Assembly (NCBI GenBank): GCA_029624675.1
Contig: JARSSP010000050.1
Coordinates: forward strand, 1 to 64,000
Direction of reading: 5' to 3'
Length of the DNA stretch: 64,000 nt
Source: Candidatus Contendibacter sp.
Lineage (GTDB): Bacteria > Pseudomonadota > Gammaproteobacteria > Competibacterales > Competibacteraceae
In this document: positions 38,265-46,560 of the stretch, one piece after another
Numbering within the stretch: the first letter of the stretch is position 1
How the letters are laid out: each line of letters begins with the position of its first letter
Made by a program: the position numbers and the translations under genes
The notes under the pieces: model-generated
Databases searched by the model: none
The model's input: the letters and a program-made list of their open reading frames with translations, nothing else
What the model was told of the DNA's origin: nothing

Positions 38265-38567
38265 AGTCGCCTCCCAAGGCCAATGAATGCGAAAATTACT
38301 GCGGAAAATATAATCCTATCCCTCAAGGATTCCGGCAAACAAATATAAACAAATGTTAAATAATGTTAAATATGGATTAAAAAATGTTAATTAAGTGTAA
38401 AAATGGAAAACCAACTCTCAGGAACGACAACCGGAGGAAGGGAATACACGGGGCGCTCCATACGATCCTGATGTCGCGGCGGGTAACTCAAGAAGGGAAT
38501 GGCCATTCAGTTTCGCGGCCCCGCGCCGGCTTCATCCCATCCGCCCGCGCGTTCCGCCCGAATCTGG
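38265..38567. promoter_or_regulatory. 303-base AT-rich intergenic region with phased ATGTTAA repeats
   Basis: The gap between the PstS-like gene and the MaoC gene is A/T-rich over 38290-38410. ATGTTAA occurs at 38353, 38363 and 38384, offsets of 10 and 21 bases, which places them on the same side of the helix. This looks like a direct-repeat operator for a regulator of the minus-strand PstS-like gene. A 68-codon frame at 38384 has no support as a gene. The pattern does not match the Pho box consensus. Confidence 0.4.
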
Positions 38568-39026
38568 CTACTTCTTGGCGCGGCGACTGACCATGAACGT
38601 CGCGCCGCCTTCCACGACGACCGTGTCTCCCACCGTGCAGACCGTGCTCATGACCACCCGCCGGCGATCCATGTTGATCTCCTGGATGGTGCAGGTGGCG
38701 GTGACGGTGTCGCCGATCCGCACCGGCGCCTTGAAGCGCAATTGCTGGTCCACGTAGATCGCCCCTGGCCCCGGCAAGCGGGTGCCCGCCACGCAGGAAA
38801 TCAGCCCGGCGCAAAACATGCCGTGGGCGATACGGGTCTTGAACGGAGTCCCCGCGGCGAACACCTCGTTGCAATGCACGGGGTTGTAGTCGCCGGTCAG
38901 CCCCGCGAACATGACCACGTCGGTCTCGGTGACGGTCTTGGCGTGGGAGGCACTCATGCCGACCGCGAGATCTTCGAGATAATAGCCATGGATGCTGTCG
39001 TTGTAGCCTTCGTGGGTGGAATACAT
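38568..39026 (-). CDS. MaoC-family (R)-enoyl-CoA hydratase-like protein
   Basis: A 152-residue hotdog-fold protein. The catalytic-type motif is FAGLTGDYNPVHCNEVFA with the Asp-x4-His pattern (DYNPVH) that activates water, as in (R)-specific hydratases such as PhaJ, and GPGAIYVDQQLRFKAPVRIGD follows. Such enzymes hydrate trans-2-enoyl-CoA to (R)-3-hydroxyacyl-CoA, feeding polyhydroxyalkanoate synthesis or the reverse of a dehydrogenase step. It is divergent from etfB-etfA, and the shared 194-base upstream region could couple their expression. The substrate is not known. Confidence 0.88.
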   Translation of the reverse strand: MYSTHEGYNDSIHGYYLEDLAVGMSASHAKTVTETDVVMFAGLTGDYNPVHCNEVFAAGTPFKTRIAHGMFCAGLISCVAGTRLPGPGAIYVDQQLRFKAPVRIGDTVTATCTIQEINMDRRRVVMSTVCTVGDTVVVEGGATFMVSRRAKK

Positions 39027-39220
39027 GCGCTTCTCCAGTCTGGGTGGTGCTCGTTCGCGGCGCTAGCCTACACGACGGAGCGAAACAGGGGGAAATCGCG
39101 GCTGCGGTTTCCGCCGACAGCCAATAAATCCATTGCATCGGTAGGGGGGACTAAATACCATACTTCACCAGGGTTTAGCGCCACTCTCCAACACAAGCCA
39201 TCTCAAAGCGAAGGTGAACG

Positions 39221-39970
39221 ATGAAAATTCTAGTCGCCGTAAAACGGGTCGTTGACTACAACGTCAAGGTTCGGGCGAAAGCGGACGGTACCGGCGTGGA
39301 AACCGCCAACGTCAAGATGTCCATGAACCCGTTCGACGAAATCGCCGTGGAAGAAGCCGTCCGTCTGCAAGAAGCGGGCAAGGCGAAGGAAATCGTGGCG
39401 GTATCGCTGGGGGTGGCCGCCTGCCAGGACACGATCCGCACCGCGCTGGCGATGGGCGCCGACCGGGGCATTCTGGTGGAAACCGACGCCGACCTGCAAC
39501 CGCTGGCGGTCGCCAAGCTGCTCAAGGCCGTGGTCGATAAGGAAAAACCCGAACTGGTCATCCTCGGCAAGCAGGCCATCGACGACGACTCCAACCAGAC
39601 CGGCCAGATGCTGGCCGCGCTGCTGGGCTGGCCGCAGGGCACGTTCGCTTCCAAGGTCGAGGTCGGCGCCGGTACGGTCGACGTCACCCGCGAGATCGAC
39701 GGCGGTCTGGAAACCGTGGCGCTCAAGCTACCGGCGGTGGTCACCACCGACCTGCGCCTGAACGAGCCGCGCTTCGTCAAACTTCCCAACATCATGAAAG
39801 CTAAGAAGAAACCGCTGGACGTGCTGAAACCGGCGGATCTAGGGGTGGACGTGACGCCGCGCCTGGTCACACTGAAGGTGCAGGAACCGCCCAAGCGCCA
39901 GGCCGGCATCAAGGTCGACACCGTCACCGCCCTGGTGGACAAGCTCCGCAACGAAGCGCACGTCATCTAA
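39221..39970 (+). CDS. etfB: Electron transfer flavoprotein beta subunit
   Basis: Small subunit of the ETF that accepts electrons from acyl-CoA dehydrogenases and passes them to ETF-ubiquinone oxidoreductase. The 249 residues begin [18 protein letters not shown] after a ribosome site, the standard opening; the ADP/AMP-binding [14 protein letters not shown] and [23 protein letters not shown] are there, and [31 protein letters not shown] is the recognition loop. It lies 19 bases before etfA and is followed within the same strand by an acyl-CoA dehydrogenase, which is the probable electron donor. Confidence 0.96.
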   Translation: MKILVAVKRVVDYNVKVRAKADGTGVETANVKMSMNPFDEIAVEEAVRLQEAGKAKEIVAVSLGVAACQDTIRTALAMGADRGILVETDADLQPLAVAKLLKAVVDKEKPELVILGKQAIDDDSNQTGQMLAALLGWPQGTFASKVEVGAGTVDVTREIDGGLETVALKLPAVVTTDLRLNEPRFVKLPNIMKAKKKPLDVLKPADLGVDVTPRLVTLKVQEPPKRQAGIKVDTVTALVDKLRNEAHVI

Positions 39971-39989
39971 CGCCCGCGAGACCCGAACC

Positions 39990-40940
39990 ATGAGCATCCT
40001 GGTCATTGCCGAACACGACAACGCCGTTCTCAAGGCGGCCACCCTCAACACCATCACCGCCGCCACCCAACTGGGCAGCGACATCGCCATCCTGGTGGCC
40101 GGCCACGGTTGCGGCGCGGTCGCCGAGGCCGCCGCCAAGGTCGTCGGCGTCAAGAAGGTGCTGCTGGCCGACGCCCCCTACTATGCCCACCAGCTCGCCG
40201 AAAACGTGGCGGCCCTGGTGGTCGGCCTGGCCGGCGGCTATACCCACATCCTGGCTCCCGCCACCGCCGCCGGCAAGAACATGCTGCCGCGCGTCGCCGC
40301 CCTGCTCGACGTGGCGCAGATTTCCGACGTCATCAAAGTGGAGAGCGTCAACACCTTCGTGCGGCCGATCTACGCCGGCAACGTGCTGGCCACTGTGCAA
40401 TCCAAGGACCCGATCAAGGTCATCACCGTGCGCGGCACCGCCTTCCCCGCCGCCACCGCTTCCGGCGGCTTCGCCGTGGTCGAAACCGTCGCCCCGGCGG
40501 CGGACGCCGGCGTCTCCAGCTTCGTCGGCCAGCAGTTGACCAAATCCGACCGGCCGGAACTGACCGCCGCCCGCATCATCATCTCTGGCGGTCGCGGCAT
40601 GGGCAACGGCGAGAACTTCAAGCTGCTGGAGGACGTGGCCGACAAGCTCGGCGCGGCGGTGGGCGCCTCCCGCGCCGCCGTGGACGCCGGCTTCGTGCCC
40701 AACGACTACCAGGTCGGCCAGACCGGCAAGGTGGTCGCGCCCGATCTCTACATCGCCGTCGGCATTTCCGGCGCCATCCAGCACCTGGCCGGCATGAAGG
40801 ACAGCAAGGTCATCGTCGCCATCAACAAGGACGAGGAAGCGCCGATCTTCCAGGTCGCCGATTATGGCCTGGTCGCCGATCTGTTCGCCGCCGTGCCGGA
40901 AATGTCCAAGGAACTGGACCAGTTGAAAGCCGCTGGCTGA
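39990..40940 (+). CDS. etfA: Electron transfer flavoprotein alpha subunit
   Basis: Large subunit of ETF that binds FAD. The 316 residues start [17 protein letters not shown], the N-terminal domain, and the C-terminal FAD domain shows [43 protein letters not shown] and [24 protein letters not shown]. With the beta subunit it would form a heterodimer in the cytoplasm. A GC-rich hairpin after the stop and a strong ribosome site before the next gene mark the end of this pair, though the acyl-CoA dehydrogenase is likely expressed together with it. Confidence 0.97.
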   Translation: MSILVIAEHDNAVLKAATLNTITAATQLGSDIAILVAGHGCGAVAEAAAKVVGVKKVLLADAPYYAHQLAENVAALVVGLAGGYTHILAPATAAGKNMLPRVAALLDVAQISDVIKVESVNTFVRPIYAGNVLATVQSKDPIKVITVRGTAFPAATASGGFAVVETVAPAADAGVSSFVGQQLTKSDRPELTAARIIISGGRGMGNGENFKLLEDVADKLGAAVGASRAAVDAGFVPNDYQVGQTGKVVAPDLYIAVGISGAIQHLAGMKDSKVIVAINKDEEAPIFQVADYGLVADLFAAVPEMSKELDQLKAAG

Positions 40941-40959
40941 GCCCACCCCCGTCAATCCC

Positions 40960-40988
40960 GCGCCGCCCCCGAGGCGGCGCCCGGTTTT
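40960..40988 (+). terminator. GC-rich hairpin after etfA
   Basis: An 8-bp perfect stem (GCGCCGCC/GGCGGCGC) with a 5-base loop is followed by CCCGG and only TTTT, so it is a weak terminator or pause site after etfBA. Read-through into the acyl-CoA dehydrogenase is plausible. Confidence 0.6.
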
Positions 40989-41032
40989 CCAATCCCGTGC
41001 GCAATTCCGAATTCGAAACTTAGGAGGCGTTC

Positions 41033-42841
41033 ATGACCGCCTATACCGCTCCAACCCGCGACATGCAGTTTGTGATCAACGACTTGGCCGGGATGGCCGA
41101 GGTCGCCGCCTTGCCGGCGTTCGCCGAGCAGGACGTCGGCCCCGAACTGGTGGAAGCCGTGTTGGAGGAAGCCGCCAAGCTGGCTTCCGAGGTGCTGGCT
41201 CCGCTCAACCACTCCGGAGACGTGCAGGGCGTCAAGATCGGCCCCCAGGGCGTCATCCCCGCCGACGGCTTCGCCAGGGCCTACCGGAAATTCGTCGAGG
41301 GCGGCTGGAACGGGATCGGCTGCTCCACCGAGCACGGCGGCCAGGGCTTGCCGGAATTGATCAACACCGCCACCCAGGAAATGTGGAATTCCGCCAACAT
41401 GTCCTTCGCGCTGTGCCCGCTGTTGAACGCCGGCGCGATCGAAGCCATCAGCCGGGTCGGTTCCGAGCAACAGAAGGCGCTGTACCTGCCGAAAATGGTC
41501 AGCGGCGAATGGACCGGCACCATGAACCTGACCGAGTCGCAGGCCGGCTCCGATCTGTCGGCGGTGCGCACCCGCGCCGTGCCCGAGAATGATCATTACC
41601 GAATCTTCGGCCAGAAGATCTTCATCACCTGGGGCGAGCACGACATGACCGAGAACACCATTCACCTGGTGTTGGCCCGCACCCCGGACGCGCCGGAAGG
41701 GGTCAGGGGCATCTCGCTGTTCATCGTGCCCAAGTTCCTGGTCAATCCAGACGGGTCGCTGGGGGCGCGCAACGACGTGCACGCGGTTTCGGTCGAGCAC
41801 AAGATGGGCATCCACGCCAGCCCGACCTGCGTGATGGCCTTCGGCGACCAGGACGGCGCCATCGGCTATCTGGTCGGCCAGGAAAACAAGGGCCTGGCCT
41901 ACATGTTCATCATGATGAACGAGGCCCGCTTCAAGGTCGGTCTGCAAGGATTGGCCATCGGCGAGCGCGCCTATCAGGCGGCCCGCGAGTACGCCAAGGA
42001 CCGGGTGCAGGGCCGGCCGATCGGCGTCAAGAGCGGTGATCGGGTGACCATCATCCATCATCCCGACGTGCGGCGGATGCTGATGACCATGAAGGCACTG
42101 AACGAGGCGATGCGGGGCCTGGCCTACGTGGTGGCGATGAACATGGACCTGGCCCGCCACCATCCCGACCCCGCGACCCGCCAGCGCCACCAGGCGCGGG
42201 TGGATCTGCTGATTCCGGTGGTCAAGGGCTGGTCGAGCGAGATCGGCATCGAGGTCGCCTCACTGGGGGTGCAAGCTCACGGCGGCATGGGCTACATCGA
42301 GGAAACCGGCACCTGCCAGCACCTGCGCGATTCCCGCATCACCACCATCTACGAAGGGACCACCGGCATTCAGGCCGCCGATCTGGCCGGCCGCAAGCTG
42401 AATATGGACCAGGGCGCCGCGATGCGGGCGCTGATCGCCGAAATCGAGGCGACCGTGGAGGAACTGGGCCGGGGCGTCGGCGACGACTTGGCCGCGATCC
42501 GCGCCGGCTTGGCCGAAGGCGTCCAGGCGCTGGCCGAGGCCACCGACTGGATACTGGGAACATCCGACGCCGACCACGTCATGGCGGTGTCGGTCGATTA
42601 TCTGATGCTGGCCGGCTTCGTTTGCGGCGGCTGGCAGATGGCCCGCGCGGCGCTGGTGGCCCAAGGCAAGCTGGTGGACCACAACAAGCTGATGGTCGGC
42701 GAGGATCCGCTGTTCCTCGAAGCCAAGCTGATCACCGCCCGCTTCTACGCCGAACACATCCTGCCCAAGGCCGGCGCCTTGCGTGCTTCGATCAAGAACG
42801 GCGGCATTTCGATCCTGGCGCTGACCGAGGAGCAGTTCTAG
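41033..42841 (+). CDS. Acyl-CoA dehydrogenase, large (602-residue) type
   Basis: FAD-dependent acyl-CoA dehydrogenase of the long, C-terminally extended class, 602 residues, starting MTAYTAPTRDMQFVINDLAG after TAGGAGG. The central domain shows MVSGEWTGTMNLTESQAGSDLSAV, the FAD-binding GMGYIEETGTCQHLRDSRITTIYEGTTGIQ, and the C-terminal helical domain. It is bigger than the classic 380-residue enzymes, as in the FadE-like group acting on longer or aryl-type acyl-CoAs. Downstream of etfBA, it would reduce ETF. The substrate is not clear. It is followed by malonyl-CoA decarboxylase 51 bases later. Confidence 0.92.
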   Translation: MTAYTAPTRDMQFVINDLAGMAEVAALPAFAEQDVGPELVEAVLEEAAKLASEVLAPLNHSGDVQGVKIGPQGVIPADGFARAYRKFVEGGWNGIGCSTEHGGQGLPELINTATQEMWNSANMSFALCPLLNAGAIEAISRVGSEQQKALYLPKMVSGEWTGTMNLTESQAGSDLSAVRTRAVPENDHYRIFGQKIFITWGEHDMTENTIHLVLARTPDAPEGVRGISLFIVPKFLVNPDGSLGARNDVHAVSVEHKMGIHASPTCVMAFGDQDGAIGYLVGQENKGLAYMFIMMNEARFKVGLQGLAIGERAYQAAREYAKDRVQGRPIGVKSGDRVTIIHHPDVRRMLMTMKALNEAMRGLAYVVAMNMDLARHHPDPATRQRHQARVDLLIPVVKGWSSEIGIEVASLGVQAHGGMGYIEETGTCQHLRDSRITTIYEGTTGIQAADLAGRKLNMDQGAAMRALIAEIEATVEELGRGVGDDLAAIRAGLAEGVQALAEATDWILGTSDADHVMAVSVDYLMLAGFVCGGWQMARAALVAQGKLVDHNKLMVGEDPLFLEAKLITARFYAEHILPKAGALRASIKNGGISILALTEEQF

Positions 42842-42892
42842 CGCCAATGCCCGGCCCTTGCGTCTCCCTCGTTTCCCACAGGTAATCCGGTC

Positions 42893-44350
42893 ATGACTGA
42901 ACTGAACGCCCGCGAGTCCGAAATCACCCGCGCCAGTCTCCTGAACCGCACCATGCAGAATCTGCGGGAAGCCTGGCGCGATGTCGCCGACTGGGGCGGC
43001 GGCTTGTTGCCCGCCGCTCCGGGTCCCCATCTGCCGGAAAAGGACATCGACGGCCTCAAGGCCCAGATGCGCAACTGCCTGGAAGGGCGCGGCGGCGAGG
43101 TTTCGGCCCGCGCCCGCGCCGCTCAGTTGGGCCGAATCTATCTGGCGTTGAACGCCAGGGGTCGCAAGCGGTTTCTGCAAATCCTCGCCACCGAGTTCGA
43201 CATCGACCGCAAGGCGGTGGATCGGGCGGTGGCGAAACTTCAGCAGGCCGGCGACGCCGCCGAGGAGCAGGCCAAGGCGGAGCGGACGCTGCGCCAGGCG
43301 CTGCAACCGCCCCGACTGCGATTGTTGACCCAACTCAATGCCCTGCCGGAAGGATTTCACTTTCTGGTAGACCTGCGCGCGGAGTTGTTGAACTGGCGCA
43401 AGGACGATCCGGCGCTGGCGGCGCTGGAGCGGGATCTGTTGTCGCTGCTGGTCTCCTGGTTCGATGTCGGTTTCCTGGAATTACGGCGCATCACCTGGAA
43501 TTCGCCGGCCTCGCTGCTGGAAAAACTGTTCGCCTATGAAGCCGTGCATCCGATCAAGGACTGGGGCGATCTGAAGAACCGGCTCAGCACCGACCGGCGC
43601 TGTTTCGCCTTTTTTCACCCGCGCATGGCCGACGAACCGTTGATCATCGTCCAGGTGGCGCTGGTCCACGGCATCGCTGACAACGTGCAGACCCTGCTGG
43701 ACGAATCCGCGCCGGTGCTGGACCCGGCCGAGGCCGACACCGCCATTTTCTACTCCATCTCCAACGCCCAGGAAGGGTTGGGCGGCATCAGCTTCGGCAA
43801 TTTCCTGATCAAGCGGGTGGTGGACGAACTGGCCGTCGAATTCAAGAATCTCAAGACCTTCGCCACCCTGTCGCCGATTCCGGGCTTCCGCGCCTGGCTG
43901 GATCGTAAGCTCGGCGAACCGAGCAAGGATGTGGAGGCGGAATTGCTGACCCCCGCCGACCACAAGGCGCTGGCGGCCGCGGCCAAGACCGGCGACGAAC
44001 CGGCCTCGCTCAAGACCGTGTTGCAGACCCCCAATTGGCCCCGGAAGCCGGAACTGGTCAAGGCGCTGAAACAGATCTTGCCCCGGCTGTGCGCTAGCTA
44101 TCTGGCCAAGGAGAAGCGCGAGGCGGGCATCGCCCACGACCGGGTGGCCCATTTCCATCTTTCCAACGGCGCGCGGATCGAGCGGCTGAACTGGCTGGCC
44201 GACACTTCGGAAAACGGTTTGCGCCAGTCGGCCGGGCTGATGGTGAACTATCTGTACAAACTCAACGAGATCGAAACCAACCACGAGGCCTATCGCGGCG
44301 AGGGCAAGGTGATGACTTCGTCGGCGATTCGGGCGCTGTTGAAAACCTGA
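42893..44350 (+). CDS. Malonyl-CoA decarboxylase
   Basis: Decarboxylates malonyl-CoA to acetyl-CoA, relieving inhibition of, or clearing by-products from, fatty-acyl metabolism. The 485 residues include VHGIADNVQTLLDE, IFYSISNAQEGLGGISFGNFLIKRVVDEL and LKTFATLSPIPGFRAWLD, the family core that contains the catalytic Ser, and VAHFHLSNGARIERLNWLAD, which supplies the His. The N-terminal helical oligomerisation domain is present. It is last in the line etfB-etfA-acd-mcd, all on the plus strand, and fits a fatty-acid breakdown cluster. Whether it has a regulatory or catabolic role is not shown. Confidence 0.92.
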   Translation: MTELNARESEITRASLLNRTMQNLREAWRDVADWGGGLLPAAPGPHLPEKDIDGLKAQMRNCLEGRGGEVSARARAAQLGRIYLALNARGRKRFLQILATEFDIDRKAVDRAVAKLQQAGDAAEEQAKAERTLRQALQPPRLRLLTQLNALPEGFHFLVDLRAELLNWRKDDPALAALERDLLSLLVSWFDVGFLELRRITWNSPASLLEKLFAYEAVHPIKDWGDLKNRLSTDRRCFAFFHPRMADEPLIIVQVALVHGIADNVQTLLDESAPVLDPAEADTAIFYSISNAQEGLGGISFGNFLIKRVVDELAVEFKNLKTFATLSPIPGFRAWLDRKLGEPSKDVEAELLTPADHKALAAAAKTGDEPASLKTVLQTPNWPRKPELVKALKQILPRLCASYLAKEKREAGIAHDRVAHFHLSNGARIERLNWLADTSENGLRQSAGLMVNYLYKLNEIETNHEAYRGEGKVMTSSAIRALLKT

Positions 44351-44418
44351 TGGACATCCATGTCCGCCTTACCCAACAACAACCTTTGTAGATACTGTTG
44401 CACCGTCAAGGAGTAACA

Positions 44419-46452
44419 ATGAAAACGAAAATATCTCCCCGTAACCCCCTGTTTCGACTTGCTCCGTTATGCCTGGCTCTAAGCCTGGCCGCCTTCGGCA
44501 CCGCCGACGCCGCCACCCGCCCGGATTTCTACGCGGTCTTCAACCCCGCCGCCGGCCAGCTCCCCTTCCCCACCAACCTGCTGTTCAGCGGCTCGACCGA
44601 TGGCACCTTGAACATTCCGGTGGCTGATCCAACCAATCTGGCCGACCCGAAGGTGGCCATGAACGAACTGGACGGCTTTTCCACCGTCGCCCCGCTGACC
44701 GCTTACTTCTCCGGCGCCCTGAACCCGACCACGGTCAAGGCCGGTAGCACGGTGCGGGTGTTCGAGGTGACGCTGACCCAATCCTTCGCCGTGGCCGAGG
44801 TCAAGGGCGAATTGAAAGCAGGCACCGATTACAGCGCCAACCTGCTACCGCAGGACGCGAACCGGACCACGCTGAACATCCATCCGTTGCTCCCGCTCAA
44901 ACCCAAGACCGGCTATCTGGTGGTGTTGACCGACGGCATTCAGGATAGCGGCGGATTCGACGCCTCGCCGTCGCCAACTTATGCACTGACCAAGCTGACC
45001 ACGCCGCTGGTGGACGCCAACGGCAAGAGCGTGATTCCCGGTCTGAGCGACGCCCAGGCCCAGGCGCTGGAGCCGCTGCGGCAACTGACCAACAACCAGG
45101 AAGCCGCCGCTGCCAGTCAGGGCGTGACCCGGAGCAGCATCGTGCTGAGCTGGACCGTGATGACCCAGTCCATTGACGATGCCTTCGTGGCGCTGGGTAA
45201 GAACCTCAAACCGCTGGGAATCGGTCTCAAAGCCACCGGCGCGACCACCAGGGCGGTTGGCCTGGGCCTGCCCGGCTTTTCCGACATCTACGCCGGCGCA
45301 CTGGTGATTCCCTATTACCTGAGCAAGGACAAGCCGCTGGAAGGTTACTGGCAGACGGCCGATGGCGGCGCGGTCACCCGTTACAACCCCCTGCCGGCGG
45401 CGAAGGTCTTGCCGTTGCAAATCCCGGTGCTGATGACCGTGCCCAACGCCAGCAGCGGCCAGAGCAAGCCCGCCAATGGCTGGCCGGTGGTGATCTTCCA
45501 GCACGGCATTACCCGCAGTCGCCTCGATATCTTCACGCTCGCCGACGCGCTGTCATTCGAAGGTTATGCCACCGTGGCTATTGATCAGCCGCTGCATGGC
45601 GTCACGGATACGACGAGTCCTTTTTACCTGAAGGGGTTGGAGCGCACCTTCGATCTGGATTTGGTCGATAACACCACCGGCGCGGCTGGCCCGGACGGAA
45701 AGATCGATCCATCGGGTAGTTACTTTCTCAATCCAAAGTACCTGCTGACCATGCGCGACAACTTCCGCGAAGCCGCCGAGGACTTGCGGCAACTGACCGC
45801 CACCTTGCCGTTGGTGGACTTGAATGGCGACGGCAAGCCCGACCTGGATACCGACCATATCCGGTTCGTGGGGCACTCGCTGGGCGCCATCACCGGCGGC
45901 ACCTTCCTGGGCATCGATGATAATGTCACCAGTGCAACACTCGGGATGGGCAGCGGTGCTGTCGTCAAGATGGCGGACGGCTCGCCCACATTGGCTCCCC
46001 CCTTGGTTGCTGGTTTAGCGGCGGCTGGCCTTATCAAGGGCACGCCCACCTACGAAACCTTCCTGGTCTTGGCGCAGACCGCGCTTGATTCCGGCGATCC
46101 GATCAACTACGCCGTCGCCGCCGCCCGTTCGCATCCGATTCATCTGGTCGAAGTCGTCGGCGACGAGAGTACGTTGCCCGATCAGGTGATTCCGAACTCG
46201 GTCGAAAACGCGCCGCTGGCGGGCACCGAACCATTCGCCAAGGTGATGGGGTTGAAATCGGCCAGCCGCACGGTGTGGGATGACCAGGGCGTGCGCGCCA
46301 TCGTTCGCTTCAACCAGGGCAATCACAGTTCGCTGCTCAGTCCGGCCGCCTCGGTCGGCGCCACCGCCGAAATGCAAGGCCAGATGATCAGCTTCCTTAA
46401 TAGCGAAGGCGAGGAACTGGAAATCATCTATCACCCGGTTATCGCGCACTAA
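44419..46452 (+). CDS. Secreted lipase with bacterial virulence-factor lipase N-terminal domain
   Basis: A 677-residue exported lipase from ATG 44419, preceded by AAGGAG. The leader PLFRLAPLCLALSLAAFGTADA is a signal peptide. The first ~250 residues (RPDFYAVFNPAAGQLPFPTNLLFSG and LTAYFSGALNPTTVKAGSTVRV) match the Lipase_bact_N domain, and the C-terminal alpha/beta hydrolase has IFQHGITRSRLDIFTLADALS and the nucleophile elbow RFVGHSLGAITGG. It resembles VolA-type lysophospholipases of vibrios. An exact substrate is not certain. It follows malonyl-CoA decarboxylase by 68 bases but has its own ribosome site, so whether it is in the same operon is unclear. Confidence 0.86.
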   Translation: MKTKISPRNPLFRLAPLCLALSLAAFGTADAATRPDFYAVFNPAAGQLPFPTNLLFSGSTDGTLNIPVADPTNLADPKVAMNELDGFSTVAPLTAYFSGALNPTTVKAGSTVRVFEVTLTQSFAVAEVKGELKAGTDYSANLLPQDANRTTLNIHPLLPLKPKTGYLVVLTDGIQDSGGFDASPSPTYALTKLTTPLVDANGKSVIPGLSDAQAQALEPLRQLTNNQEAAAASQGVTRSSIVLSWTVMTQSIDDAFVALGKNLKPLGIGLKATGATTRAVGLGLPGFSDIYAGALVIPYYLSKDKPLEGYWQTADGGAVTRYNPLPAAKVLPLQIPVLMTVPNASSGQSKPANGWPVVIFQHGITRSRLDIFTLADALSFEGYATVAIDQPLHGVTDTTSPFYLKGLERTFDLDLVDNTTGAAGPDGKIDPSGSYFLNPKYLLTMRDNFREAAEDLRQLTATLPLVDLNGDGKPDLDTDHIRFVGHSLGAITGGTFLGIDDNVTSATLGMGSGAVVKMADGSPTLAPPLVAGLAAAGLIKGTPTYETFLVLAQTALDSGDPINYAVAAARSHPIHLVEVVGDESTLPDQVIPNSVENAPLAGTEPFAKVMGLKSASRTVWDDQGVRAIVRFNQGNHSSLLSPAASVGATAEMQGQMISFLNSEGEELEIIYHPVIAH

Positions 46453-46477
46453 CCGGTTTCCAACGAAATGACGAGAG

Positions 46478-46499
46478 CCCCCCTTTGGCAAAAGGGGGG
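46478..46499. terminator. Hairpin between convergent genes
   Basis: A perfect 9-bp stem CCCCCCTTT/AAAGGGGGG with loop GGCA lies between the convergent lipase and GT41 genes. It has no T-run on either side, so it could be a transcription-stopping or mRNA-protecting hairpin. Very similar C6T3 hairpins are found as dispersed intergenic motifs in other proteobacteria, but no second copy is evident in this window. Confidence 0.5.
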
Positions 46500-46560
46500 A
46501 ACGCTCGAAAAATCATTTAGTTCAGGACTATCTGGCTAATGCGGTCGCGGTGGCGGCCCG

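Noticed and set aside
38384..38590. 68-codon plus-strand gene in the AT-rich gap
   Set aside because: No ribosome site, mixed composition, and it runs into the MaoC gene on the opposite strand.
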